Origin: Desulfuromonadales bacterium
Lineage (GTDB): Bacteria; Desulfobacterota; Desulfuromonadia; Desulfuromonadales; JAHYIW01
NCBI GenBank assembly: GCA_029210745.1
Contig: JARGFI010000027.1
Span: 1-35,166 of the forward strand
Direction: 5' to 3'
DNA length: 35,166 nucleotides
Part shown: piece after piece, positions 16,601-24,054 of the stretch
How positions within the stretch are numbered: position 1 is the first letter of the stretch
How the letters are laid out: the number at the start of each line of letters is the position of its first letter
Made by a program: the position numbers and the translations under genes
The notes under the pieces: generated by a model
Database searches by the model: none
Told to the model about the DNA's origin: nothing
Seen by the model: the letters and a program-made list of their open reading frames with translations, nothing else

Positions 16601-19600
16601 ACGGTTGCGACCCGGTTACTGTCGAGCACCTGCGGGATGGTCTGCGGCGTTGCCGCAGTGTCCACTGTTCCAGCCCCCAGATGGGCGACGATCTGACCAA
16701 GCGTCTGCAAGACACCGAGATCTTCCGGTTTGACCGACGGAGCATCAGGGAGTTTTTCCTGAAGGGCGGAAAGGATTTCCACCCGTTTGATCGAATCGAT
16801 CCCGAGGTCGGTATCGAGGGTCATCTCCAGGTCGAGCATCTCCTCCGGATAGCCGGTTTTCTCTGCAATCACCGCGAGCAGCGTGGCGGCAATCTCCGTG
16901 CAATCAAGCGCAACCGGGGGATGTTGGGCGACGGAAGAAACGGCAGTGGTGTCAGCGGTGGCCGCTGCCGCAAGCGTAGCTGCGGGGGGTGCCTGGTGCG
17001 GTGGCGTTGTTGGCACGCTCGGCGCGGTCGAGCTGAGCGGAGGCTGTTGCCCGTGCAACAACTGACTCTGTTGCTCAACCAGTTGGAGAAAGGAGCGCGC
17101 CGCCGATTCCTGCCCGGACAAAAACTGCTGATGGAGGCGCGCGGTCTGCTCTTGCAGCGTTTGCAATGCCTGGAAGCTCTGTTGGGTCAGTTGCAGGGCG
17201 GTATGCAGCGAAGCGTTATCGGCAATGGTTGCTGACTGGTCGGGTGCCGCAATGGTAGCTTTAACCCGGGGGGCCGTGTCTGCCCCGGACGCCGGCGCGG
17301 GCGCACCGGTGTTGGTTGCCGATTGTGGCAGCGCCGGTCGTTTGGGCGGTGCCTTGAAATAGTTGGCACCAGTCAACGGGACGGTTATGCCACGTTTCTG
17401 TTCCGGGCGCGATTGGCGCAGGGTGGCATAGCCCTCATCCCAGCGGTTCAGATCGACCGGGTGACCGAGTATCGCCAGTTGTGCCAGCGCGCGACCCAGA
17501 TCGCAGATTCCCGAACGCTTGCCGTTGGAGGCATCGAGAGCGAAAGCCTGATGGGGGCGTTCAGCGAGGATGGCCCTGACCATCGCGGTCAGGCGGGCAC
17601 CGGGGCCGACCTCCAGGAAGATGCGCGTACCGGCGGCGTACATGGCCTCGATCTCGGCGACGAAATCGACCGGGCAGGCCAACTGCCGAGCCAGCAGCTG
17701 CCGTACTTCGTCGGGATTTTGCGCGTAGGGCGCGCCGGTGGTGTTGGCATAAACCGGGGTGGCCGGTCGACTGAATGTAATCGCGTTCAAGCGCGTGCCG
17801 AACGGTTCTGCGGCGGCGGCCACCAGTTCACTGTGGAAGGCAGCCGCAACCGCGAGGCGCTTGTAGCTGATGCCCTGGGCGTCAAGGAGTGCTGCCGCTT
17901 GCTCGATATCTTTTGTCGTGCCGGAAAGAACGCCCTGTTCAGGGGTGTTGCGGTTGGCCACAACCAGCGACAATCCGGAGTCGGCAAGGAACTGTTCAAG
18001 CTGTGCAAGGGGAGCGGAAACCGCCAGCATTGAACCGCGATCGCCTTCACCGCTGGCCATTAATGCACCGCGCAGATGGGACAGATCGTGCAAGGTGGCG
18101 CTGTCAAAATAACCGCCGCAGCAGAGTGCCGTCAGTTCGCCGTAGCTGTGTCCGGCATAAGCGTCGGGCACCACGCCGAAAGTGGTCAGCACATTGCGTG
18201 CAGCGAGGCTGACCGCACCGAGGGCAGGTTGCGCAACCTGCGTTGCCTGAAGTTTTGCATGATTCCGCTCAGCGCCAGCCTGATCAAAGCTGGTGCGCGG
18301 ATAGACCAGCTCTGTCAGTCGACCGTGCTTTCCGTCGCTGCTGGTCGTGAAGGCCCGCTCGGCAGCGGTGAATGTGTCAAGAAATTCGGGAAATTGCAGC
18401 GCCATATCTTTCAGCATTCCCGGATATTGCGCTCCTTGACCAGGGAAGAGTATCGCCAGCTGGTCGCCGATTTCGCTCCGGGCAAAAAAGCTGCCGTCCG
18501 GCGTGTGCCACGCGTCGTGCCCGCAATTGGTGCGCAACATGGTCAGGGCTCCCTGAATCTGCGCGGCGGGTTGTGCCTGGTCCTGTTCCAGAACCAGAAT
18601 CAGACGACAGGTCTGACGTGAATCGAATTGACGGCGACTGTGGGCCGCCGCCAGGCGCAGGTCGCTCCATGCCCCGCTGGCCGGAAACGCTTCCAGCGCC
18701 TTTTCCAGGGTGGCCTCATCGGGACCACTGAAGGCGACGAGCTGGACGTCGCCCTGCCAGTCAGCCGCAGTCTTGAGGGCGTGATGCTCTTCGAGCAGGC
18801 AGTGGAAGTTACTACCGCCAAAACCGAGCGCACTGACTCCGGCGCGGCGCGGATAATCGCCCAGCGGAATCCACGGACGCGCTGCGGTGTTGATGTAGAA
18901 TGGCGAATGTGCGGCGCTGATGATGTCCTGGGGGCGGGTCACCTTGATCGTTGGTGGCAGCGTTTTGTGGTAGAGCGCCAGGGCTGCCTTGATCAGTCCG
19001 GCGGAACCGGCTGCGGCCTTGGTGTGACCGATCTGTGATTTGATCGAACCGATCGCACACCAGGGGAAATCCGCCGTGCCGAAAACCTCTTTCAAGGCGG
19101 AGACTTCGACGGCATCACCGACCTTGGTGCCGGTGCCGTGGGCTTCGATCAGTTCGATGGTGCGCGGGTCGACACCGCTCTGCTCATAGGCGCGCCGGAG
19201 GGCTTTCTGTTGCCCTTCAGCACTTGGCTCATAGATGGCAACCCCGCGCCCGTCACTGGATGAACCGATCCCCTTGATGAGGGCGTAGATTTTGTCGCCG
19301 TCACGTTCGGCATCGGCCAGTCGCTTGATAACGACGATTCCCAACCCTTCCCCCAGGGTGGTGCCATCGGCCTCGGCGGCGAAGGGGCGAGCATGCCCGG
19401 AGGGGGAGAGCGCCGGGGTCTTGCTGAAACAGGTGTACATGAAGATGTCATTGAAGGTGTCGATCCCGCCGGTGATCACCATGTCCGTCTTGCCCGCAGC
19501 GAGTTCGAGAGCGGCAAGGTTAAGTGCGCCCAGAGAACTGCCGCACGCCGCATCAACGACACAGTTGGTGCCGCCGAAGTCAAAATGTTTGCTGATCCGT

Positions 19601-20193
19601 CCGGCGACCACATTGCCCAGCAGTCCGGGGAAGGAATTTTCCTGCCAGGGGACATATGAATCACTGATGCGTTGCATGACATCGGCCGCGATGGCATCGG
19701 CAATTCCGGCATCTTTAAGCGCTTCACGCCAGCGTGGATGACCGAGACGCGCACCGAGCGGCACGACCAGCTCCAGGGTGCCGGTGACGCCGAGAATCAC
19801 ACTGACACGTTCGCGATCGAAGTCTTTGTCGCGGGTGTAGCCGGCATCCTGCAACGCCTGATCGACGGCGACCAGACCGAGCAGCTGCGAGGTGTCGATC
19901 GCTTCCAGCGCGTTTGGCAGCACACCGTATTCCAGCGGATTGAAGTCGACCGGGGAGAGGAACCCGCCGCATCTGGCGTAGACCTTGTCCGGGGCTTTGG
20001 GGTTCGGATCGAAATAATCGTCCGAACGCCAGTGGGTTGCGGGAACCTCGGTGATGGCATCGGCACCGTTTTTGATATTGGTCCAGAATGTCCCCTGGTC
20101 TCCTGCCTGGGGAAAGATGCTCCCGATCCCGACAATGGCCAGCGGCGCTGTTGCTGCCGACTGAATGTTTTGTTCTCCGCTGTTATCCTTCAA
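13663..20193 (-). CDS. pfaA: PfaA-type PUFA synthase subunit: KS-MAT-ACPx3-KR-DH
   Basis: A 2176-residue iterative polyketide/fatty acid synthase subunit. The ketosynthase comes first (Cys217 in DAACGSS, His352 in EAHGTGT, His390 in IGHTKAA), then a malonyl transferase (GQGAQYPGM near 585, Ser683 in GHSYGE). A Gln/Ala/Pro-rich, helix-prone linker (about 960-1080) precedes three carrier domains with LGIDSIKRVEIL at Ser1134, Ser1228 and Ser1324. A ketoreductase follows (SGGARGV near 1602, Ser about 1778, Tyr1791), and a C-terminal hot-dog dehydratase-like domain (His1908 in SHVIDGKAVLPM). The start is TTG at 20193, overlapping the pfaD stop (TTGA), with AAGGAG 8 nt upstream and no in-frame ATG before the KS fold. 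Three carriers is fewer than in many EPA/DHA producers. It works with PfaD and the PfaC-like protein to build polyunsaturated chains. Confidence 0.93.
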   Translation of the reverse strand: MKDNSGEQNIQSAATAPLAIVGIGSIFPQAGDQGTFWTNIKNGADAITEVPATHWRSDDYFDPNPKAPDKVYARCGGFLSPVDFNPLEYGVLPNALEAIDTSQLLGLVAVDQALQDAGYTRDKDFDRERVSVILGVTGTLELVVPLGARLGHPRWREALKDAGIADAIAADVMQRISDSYVPWQENSFPGLLGNVVAGRISKHFDFGGTNCVVDAACGSSLGALNLAALELAAGKTDMVITGGIDTFNDIFMYTCFSKTPALSPSGHARPFAAEADGTTLGEGLGIVVIKRLADAERDGDKIYALIKGIGSSSDGRGVAIYEPSAEGQQKALRRAYEQSGVDPRTIELIEAHGTGTKVGDAVEVSALKEVFGTADFPWCAIGSIKSQIGHTKAAAGSAGLIKAALALYHKTLPPTIKVTRPQDIISAAHSPFYINTAARPWIPLGDYPRRAGVSALGFGGSNFHCLLEEHHALKTAADWQGDVQLVAFSGPDEATLEKALEAFPASGAWSDLRLAAAHSRRQFDSRQTCRLILVLEQDQAQPAAQIQGALTMLRTNCGHDAWHTPDGSFFARSEIGDQLAILFPGQGAQYPGMLKDMALQFPEFLDTFTAAERAFTTSSDGKHGRLTELVYPRTSFDQAGAERNHAKLQATQVAQPALGAVSLAARNVLTTFGVVPDAYAGHSYGELTALCCGGYFDSATLHDLSHLRGALMASGEGDRGSMLAVSAPLAQLEQFLADSGLSLVVANRNTPEQGVLSGTTKDIEQAAALLDAQGISYKRLAVAAAFHSELVAAAAEPFGTRLNAITFSRPATPVYANTTGAPYAQNPDEVRQLLARQLACPVDFVAEIEAMYAAGTRIFLEVGPGARLTAMVRAILAERPHQAFALDASNGKRSGICDLGRALAQLAILGHPVDLNRWDEGYATLRQSRPEQKRGITVPLTGANYFKAPPKRPALPQSATNTGAPAPASGADTAPRVKATIAAPDQSATIADNASLHTALQLTQQSFQALQTLQEQTARLHQQFLSGQESAARSFLQLVEQQSQLLHGQQPPLSSTAPSVPTTPPHQAPPAATLAAAATADTTAVSSVAQHPPVALDCTEIAATLLAVIAEKTGYPEEMLDLEMTLDTDLGIDSIKRVEILSALQEKLPDAPSVKPEDLGVLQTLGQIVAHLGAGTVDTAATPQTIPQVLDSNRVATVLLSVIAEKTGYPLEMLELEMALDTDLGIDSIKRVEILSALQEQLPDAPAVKPENLGVLQTLGQIVAHLSEASGRSSAPQPVASATGPLNREVVAAALLNVIAEKTGYPLEMLELEMALDTDLGIDSIKRVEILSALQDQLPGAPAIKPEHLGTLQTVAQIVDFLASVSGAAEPAPKPEAPFELPSVESGIERKILKAVPLRATGNREAIKLPQKSVVWVSDDGSALTTAICQQLSARQLNAQKISIDQLSSLPPAEQLSGLIILTPQSGASAAFLQQAFQLLQLAEPGLKLCADQGGAILATVSRLNGHFALPGGGPISDPVSGGLAGLAKTAGHEWPTVSCRAFDLATDLEDVEQTAHALLAELLVEGPQEVGFTPDGRITLSLTEESLAGETHDSPVSYGDVVVISGGARGVTAEVAVALAAASHATLLLLGRSAAAHDEPVWLDGLNSEGDIKKALIANSHGPLKPKEVGQQYQQVLDQREIRNTLRRIKEAGGQPIYRCVDLRDAAAVALVINAIREEYGPIKGLIHGAGVLADRLIKDKTSEQFSQVVATKVAGLENLLAALTGDELRFMVMFSSSTGRFGRTGQVDYAVANEVLNKMAQQQAARHTDCRVLSLNWGPWDGGMVTPALKKIFAEEGIAVIDLQAGAHYLVEEISTPPGGPVELVILGGRQAASDTNKVSTHENIYVSKAFDLEISIANFPFLASHVIDGKAVLPMAMIIEWMAHGAIHNNPGLRFHGFNDLRILKGVTLEDGQSHTLQVTTGKAFKSGGVHVVPVELSGVTAAGQHFIHSRARMVLAAKLPEAKVAAERHEELAVYTRPVSEIYHMDRLFHGPAFHSIREVIGCSAEGIASLVRPAPLPSEWINQPLRNTWLADPLALDSSFQLMILWSFERYQAASLPVFAGRYRQYQDKFPTTGVEVRITVTHQSADKAGAQIDFVDPADSTLIARIEEYECVIDASLNASFQRNKLRGAA
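16130..16880 (-). repeat. three tandem acyl-carrier-domain repeats inside pfaA
   Basis: Three copies of a unit of about 280-290 bp encode carrier domains with attachment serines at codons starting 16794, 16512 and 16224 (spacing 94 and 96 residues). The second and third copies are the most alike, including LELEMALDTDLGIDSIKRV, and are also very similar as DNA. This suggests recent internal duplication or gene conversion. Confidence 0.85.
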
Positions 20194-21806
20194 CTGAGAA
20201 ACTCCTTGATGTGGTCGATTTCAAGGGGAGCTACGCGTGTTGCCTCAGCGTCGAGACGAACCCCTTGAAGTTTAAGTTGATTGGCGCGGATCAAAACCGC
20301 CGCCCCAAAAAGAATATTCCATGCCACCGTAGCGACCCGGCGCTGCGCGGGAGGATCGAGTAACGACCCCTTGACCCATTCGTTGAAAGCGCCCATCGCC
20401 GGACCGCACCAGATCTGGTAATCGAGTTTCCGCGTCGTTTCGCCGCGATTGGCCCACACCGGTGATTGCCCCAAATACCAGCGAAAGACCAGCGCCAGTT
20501 TGTATTTCGGATCGCGCTCGGCCTTGGCCAGCTGGCGGGGGTCGCGATGGTCAAAGAAACTGCGGGTTTCTTCCCAGACCTGATCGAGATCCTTGCGAAA
20601 GATCGTTTTTTCCAGCTTCAGCCGTTCTTCAGCGGGCAGCTCCTCAATACTGTTATAGCTGCGGTAAAGTTCATACAACTTGGCAGCGCGCATCGAAAAC
20701 ATCGTGCCGCGTTTGATGACCTGTACCTTGACCCCCATTTCAAACATATCCCCGGACGGGGCCATGGTGACATCGGCCTGACGGGTTTCGGCCAGCATCT
20801 GGCGCACTTCGTCGCACGTTCCTGACTCGATGCAGGCCTGATTCACCGTGCCGGTGACCAGATAGTCTGCTCCCAGCGCAAATGCGGCGGCAGCGGCAGC
20901 GGGCGTGGCGATACCGCCGCCCAGCCCAAGGCGCAACGGTTGCGGATAATTATAGCTCTTTTGACAGCCGTTTTTTTGTGCCTGAATGGTCGGGAACAAT
21001 GCCAGTGCCGGACGGTTGTCGGTATGCCCGCCGGAGTCGGCTTCGACAGTCACATCCTGCGCCATCGGAATCTGTGTTGCCCACTGTGCCTGTTCGGCTG
21101 TCAACTGACGTGTTGCGACCAGCTCATGCAAAAAACGCTCCGGTGGCGGGGCAAAGAACCTGGCGGCGACCTCTTCGCGAGAAATTTTAGCAATGATCCG
21201 GTTCGGGGTGATGATGCAACCGCTGGCATCGCGGTAAATGCCGTGCGTACGGTAGCGAACCAGGGGCAAGGTCAGATCGAGAAACGCCGAGGCTTCGATC
21301 AGTGTCACCCCGCGCCGCAAATAAAGGTCAGTCAGCGCATTTTCCAGTTCCGGTTCATTGGGACTGTGGATCAGGTTGAATCCGTAGCCCCCCAATGTGA
21401 CCCGGCTTTGCAGTTGATTGATGGCTTCTTCAACCGCCTCCGGCAACAGCCCGGCGGCGCCGAAGAAACCGAGCATCCCCGCCTCGGCCAACGCCTCGAC
21501 CATTGCGACCGAACTGATCCCTTTGGCCATCGACCCGCCTACGTAGGCATAGCGCAGGCGGTGATCGCGGCAAAAATCGCGGTTACCAAGATGCTCAAGC
21601 GGGCAGGGGAGGACCATGCCGGTAAAGGGGTGATCGGCAGCGTGCGCATCGACTGTGCCGGAGACAACCTCAATGTCACAATCGTGTGCCAGCAGGTAGA
21701 GGGGTCGGTTGATATGGCGCAACGCCTGGGGTAGAGCCTCTCCCCCCGGTTCGGGAAGGAAGAATCCCAGCGTCGAATGGTGCTTTGGCACGTTAATATT
21801 CAACAA
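20190..21806 (-). CDS. pfaD: PfaD, trans-acting enoyl reductase of the PUFA synthase
   Basis: A 538-residue flavin-dependent TIM-barrel protein of the PfaD/2-nitropropane dioxygenase-like group. Visible landmarks are YAYVGGSMAKGISS, GMLGFFGAAGL, GYGFNLIHSPNEP, EADSGGHTDNRPA, LGLGGGIATPAAAAAAFALGADYLVTGTVNQA and KRGTMFSMRAAKLYELY, which cover flavin binding and the family-specific C-terminal part. PfaD supplies the enoyl reduction that PfaA and PfaC lack and so helps decide which double bonds remain. No ATG is available: the frame starts with two adjacent TTG codons (21806 and 21803) behind an AGGAG. The second TTG overlaps the ispH stop as TTGA with 8-nt spacing, the same arrangement as at pfaA. 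The order pfaD-pfaA-pfaC resembles myxobacterial pfa1-pfa2-pfa3 rather than pfaABCD of Shewanella. Confidence 0.92.
   Translation of the reverse strand: MLNINVPKHHSTLGFFLPEPGGEALPQALRHINRPLYLLAHDCDIEVVSGTVDAHAADHPFTGMVLPCPLEHLGNRDFCRDHRLRYAYVGGSMAKGISSVAMVEALAEAGMLGFFGAAGLLPEAVEEAINQLQSRVTLGGYGFNLIHSPNEPELENALTDLYLRRGVTLIEASAFLDLTLPLVRYRTHGIYRDASGCIITPNRIIAKISREEVAARFFAPPPERFLHELVATRQLTAEQAQWATQIPMAQDVTVEADSGGHTDNRPALALFPTIQAQKNGCQKSYNYPQPLRLGLGGGIATPAAAAAAFALGADYLVTGTVNQACIESGTCDEVRQMLAETRQADVTMAPSGDMFEMGVKVQVIKRGTMFSMRAAKLYELYRSYNSIEELPAEERLKLEKTIFRKDLDQVWEETRSFFDHRDPRQLAKAERDPKYKLALVFRWYLGQSPVWANRGETTRKLDYQIWCGPAMGAFNEWVKGSLLDPPAQRRVATVAWNILFGAAVLIRANQLKLQGVRLDAEATRVAPLEIDHIKEFLS
20202..20207 (-). 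promoter_or_regulatory. strong ribosome binding site fixing the TTG start of pfaA
   Basis: AAGGAG on the minus strand lies 8 nt before TTG at 20193, inside the end of pfaD. It is the only plausible initiation site, since no ATG or GTG is available before the ketosynthase fold. Confidence 0.8.
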
Positions 21807-22666
21807 TTATGCTCCTGTAGAGAGGTTAACACCCGCTCGATTTCATTGACAATTTCTTTTGGCGTCGAGGCGCCGGCGGTCAAGCCGATACGTGCATAGT
21901 GGCGCAGCTTGTCAAGTGGCAGTTCGGCGGCGCTTTCGATATGCAGGGCTTCCGTCCCGTGAGCCCTGACCACCTGCACCAGACGCCGGGTGTTGCTGCT
22001 TTCGTAGCCCCCCGCGACAATCACAAAATCGACCTTGTCCGCCAGCAGAATCGCCTCTTCCTGACGCTGGCGCGTTGCGTCGCAGATGGTGTGCAAAATC
22101 GTCACGTCCAGTTCCTTGCGTTGTTGCAGGCAGTCGATGATCGATTGCAGAATGTCTTTGTCCTGGGTGGTCTGGGCGGCCAGACAATATTGTTTGGCCG
22201 GGTCAAGATTCAGTTGCTCACACCCCTGACAGGAATCGAAGACCAGTGCTTCACCGGCGGCATAGCTCAGCAGGCACTGTACTTCGGGGTGCGTTGCCTC
22301 ACCGTAAAGGAGCAAGGCGCGCCCGTTTGCCGTGTGTTTTTTTATCTGCATGCAGGCGGCGGTCACTTTTGGACAGGTCGCATCGACAATCCGGATGCCC
22401 CGCTGCTCCAGTGTCTCGCGAATCTCCCTGGCGATGCCGTGAGCGCGAATCACCACCGTCGATCCGGCCGGAATCTCATCCGGCGAATTGACGGTGATGA
22501 CCCCTTTTGCGGCATATTCCCTGACCACCTGGGGATTGTGAATGATCGACCCGAGGATGAAGATCGTGTTGCGTTGTTCAGCCTGCTGAATAAGTGCGTT
22601 CAGCTTGCAGAGCGCCAGATCGACGCCCATGCAAAAACCGGCTCGTTGTGCTTTGAGAATTTCCAT
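21800..22666 (-). CDS. ispH: IspH (LytB), 4-hydroxy-3-methylbut-2-enyl diphosphate reductase
   Basis: A 288-residue iron-sulfur enzyme catalysing the last step of the MEP isoprenoid pathway, reduction of HMBPP to IPP and DMAPP. The three cluster-binding cysteines are visible in RAGFCMGV (Cys12), VDATCPKV and HTICDATRQRQEE. Conserved histidine stretches RAHG and GEATHPEV, and the late substrate-binding TAGASTPKEIV, are present. The ATG at 22666 gives the usual N-terminus; a TTG one codon upstream is possible. It is intact and of normal length. It is the first gene of the pfa-ole train: its stop overlaps the pfaD start, so translation of the PUFA synthase appears coupled to it. IspH beside a PUFA synthase is unexpected and has no obvious biochemical reason. 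Confidence 0.93.
   Translation of the reverse strand: MEILKAQRAGFCMGVDLALCKLNALIQQAEQRNTIFILGSIIHNPQVVREYAAKGVITVNSPDEIPAGSTVVIRAHGIAREIRETLEQRGIRIVDATCPKVTAACMQIKKHTANGRALLLYGEATHPEVQCLLSYAAGEALVFDSCQGCEQLNLDPAKQYCLAAQTTQDKDILQSIIDCLQQRKELDVTILHTICDATRQRQEEAILLADKVDFVIVAGGYESSNTRRLVQVVRAHGTEALHIESAAELPLDKLRHYARIGLTAGASTPKEIVNEIERVLTSLQEHNC
21812..21816 (-). promoter_or_regulatory. ribosome binding site for the TTG start of pfaD
   Basis: AGGAG on the minus strand lies 5 nt before TTG 21806 and 8 nt before TTG 21803, within the last codons of ispH. It supports a TTG start coupled to termination of ispH. Confidence 0.65.
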
Positions 22667-22710
22667 CAATCATCCCCAGGGTTTTTACCCGTCGGTAGCC
22701 GTTTTATCCG

Positions 22711-23100
22711 TCAGCCGCGAACAGCCAACCCCATCACCACCAGCGCAATCAGCGGCAACGGGATATCGCCGTGAAATTCCCAGCCACTACTGTGGCTTTT
22801 GCCGTGGGGTGAGCAACCATTGCTGGAGACAACCCACGCCTCATCGAGTGACTTGCCGAACGGCTTGATGATATTGCCCTCAACCTTGAACCCGGCAAAC
22901 ATCGTCTTGCCGTAAGGCTTCAGCACGTTGCCATCCCATTGATAGCCGCGCGTAATCGAACCATCACACGGACGCACAAACTTGCCGTCGAATTCCCATC
23001 CCAGTTCTTTCGATTTGCCGATCGGCTTGAGGATACGACCGTTCCATTCAAAGCCGGTCATAATCGATTGCCCGTAGCGTTTGATTGTAGCAAGGCCCAT
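22711..23100 (-). CDS. small repeat protein, beta-flower-like, with hydrophobic C-terminus
   Basis: A 129-residue protein built from about six units of 17-20 residues with the pattern aromatic-GKS, 3-5 residues, G-aromatic-x-hydrophobic-x-G-x-hydrophobic-hydrophobic-KP. Clear units are IGKSKELGWEFDGKFVRP, DGSITRGYQWDGNVLKP, YGKTMFAGFKVEGNIIKP and HGKSHSSGWEFHGDIPLP. Each should form a beta hairpin, as in the so-called four-fold beta-flower proteins; this match is from memory of the pattern. The last 15 or so residues (PLIALVVMGLAVRG) are hydrophobic and could anchor it in a membrane. The ATG at 23100 starts the repeat; a TTG at 23181 would add a non-repeat extension. It is 44 nt upstream of ispH on the same strand and might be co-transcribed. 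Function unknown. Confidence 0.6.
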   Translation of the reverse strand: MGLATIKRYGQSIMTGFEWNGRILKPIGKSKELGWEFDGKFVRPCDGSITRGYQWDGNVLKPYGKTMFAGFKVEGNIIKPFGKSLDEAWVVSSNGCSPHGKSHSSGWEFHGDIPLPLIALVVMGLAVRG

Positions 23101-23332
23101 AGCAAACCAGCTGTCCAGAAAGGTTAACGTGCGGCACCGGATAAGACCAGCAAAGATAACGAAAAATTGAGGTGAATGCAAGTTTTATGCTGTCGGGTGG
23201 CACAATCTGGCTTGTGTTCAGGGAACCGGTTTTACTGCGCCATCACTAATCTTTTGATTTTTTTACGCGCATCCCTTAGACTGCCCAAATCTATCCTTGC
23301 AATGTGACACTTCATTGATCAGGAGGAACTCT

Positions 23333-23502
23333 ATGTCTCCCCGCGAAAAAATGCGAAAAAATTCTTGCTTCCGCCCGGCAACACACCGAAAATGGCAACC
23401 TTGCCGAAGCCATCGCTGATTATCACACGCCAATTCGGCAGATAGTCTGTGTAGTAGGAATTGACCTGATTTATGAGGGGATTACGACAGATATGTTGTG
23501 AG
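23333..23502 (+). pseudogene. frameshifted gene start with TPR-like segment
   Basis: An ATG at 23333 follows a very good ribosome binding site (AGGAGG, 6 nt upstream) but the frame stops after 28 codons. Dropping one A from the A6 run at 23356-23361 restores a frame reading KILASARQHTENGNLAEAIADY, a TPR-like pattern, which then stops near 23500. I read this as the broken start of a gene that once continued into the AAA fragment that follows. Confidence 0.45.
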
Positions 23503-23742
23503 GATGGTTTTGTCGCCAAAAGTCCTCCAGGAACCGGTAAGTCCGCCTACGTCCGCTATCTGGCAGAAAGACTCGGCATGCCGGTACTGTTCAAGCGCGC
23601 TTCGGACTTGATCTCAAAATGGGTGGGGGAAAGTGAGCAAAACATTGCCCTGGCCTTTGAAGAAGCGATAGCGGCCAGTTGCCTTTGGGGTCTTTGCACT
23701 ATTGTTGGTTCTCTTTCAGATCGTGTGGGTGCCTCATCTTGA
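23473..23742 (+). pseudogene. AAA+ ATPase remnant (Walker A only)
   Basis: In this frame the sequence reads PPGTGKSAYVRYLAERLGMP, then KRASDLISKWVGESEQNIALAFEEA. This is a classic AAA+ nucleotide-binding loop and the following helix of an ATPase. The match ends before the Walker B aspartates, sensor residues and lid, and the frame changes to unrelated sequence ending at 23742. No credible start exists. It is a decayed fragment, probably left by deletion, beside an equally decayed SEC-C remnant and in front of an intact GmrSD-like nuclease. Confidence 0.65.
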
Positions 23743-24024
23743 AAAAGTCATAGGAATAGCGATAGATGCGCCGAAATTTACGAAAAGAAATTCTCAAGAT
23801 CTTATTCTGCTCCCTTGCAAGGACTGGCCGGACGATATTAGCCGGCAGTACGAGGAGAACAATAAACTATTCGGCTTTTTAGAACATGAATCCCTCCGAT
23901 ACCAAAAGATGAAGATAACGGAGTTCCCTGCCCTGAGTCTGAAGGCAAGAAACGAAAAGTCGATAAAAATGAGAAATGCCCATGCGGGTCTGGGTTGAAA
24001 TTTAAGAAGTGCTGTGGACGTTAA
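23681..24024 (+). pseudogene. SEC-C zinc-motif protein remnant, frameshifted
   Basis: Up to about 23890 the readable frame contains a hydrophobic stretch and PHLEKVIGIAIDAPKF. In another frame, bounded by a TGA at 23887-23889 and a TAA at 24022-24024, the end reads KVDKNEKCPCGSGLKFKKCC. That is a textbook SEC-C metal-binding motif (CxCxSGxKxKxCC). The motif frame has no start codon, so a frameshift must separate the two halves. SEC-C tails occur on SecA and on many proteins of unknown function; the original host protein is not recognisable. The nuclease gene begins 30 nt later. Confidence 0.6.
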
Positions 24025-24054
24025 TTGGAGATAATTGAATGTTTGGGGGAAGGA

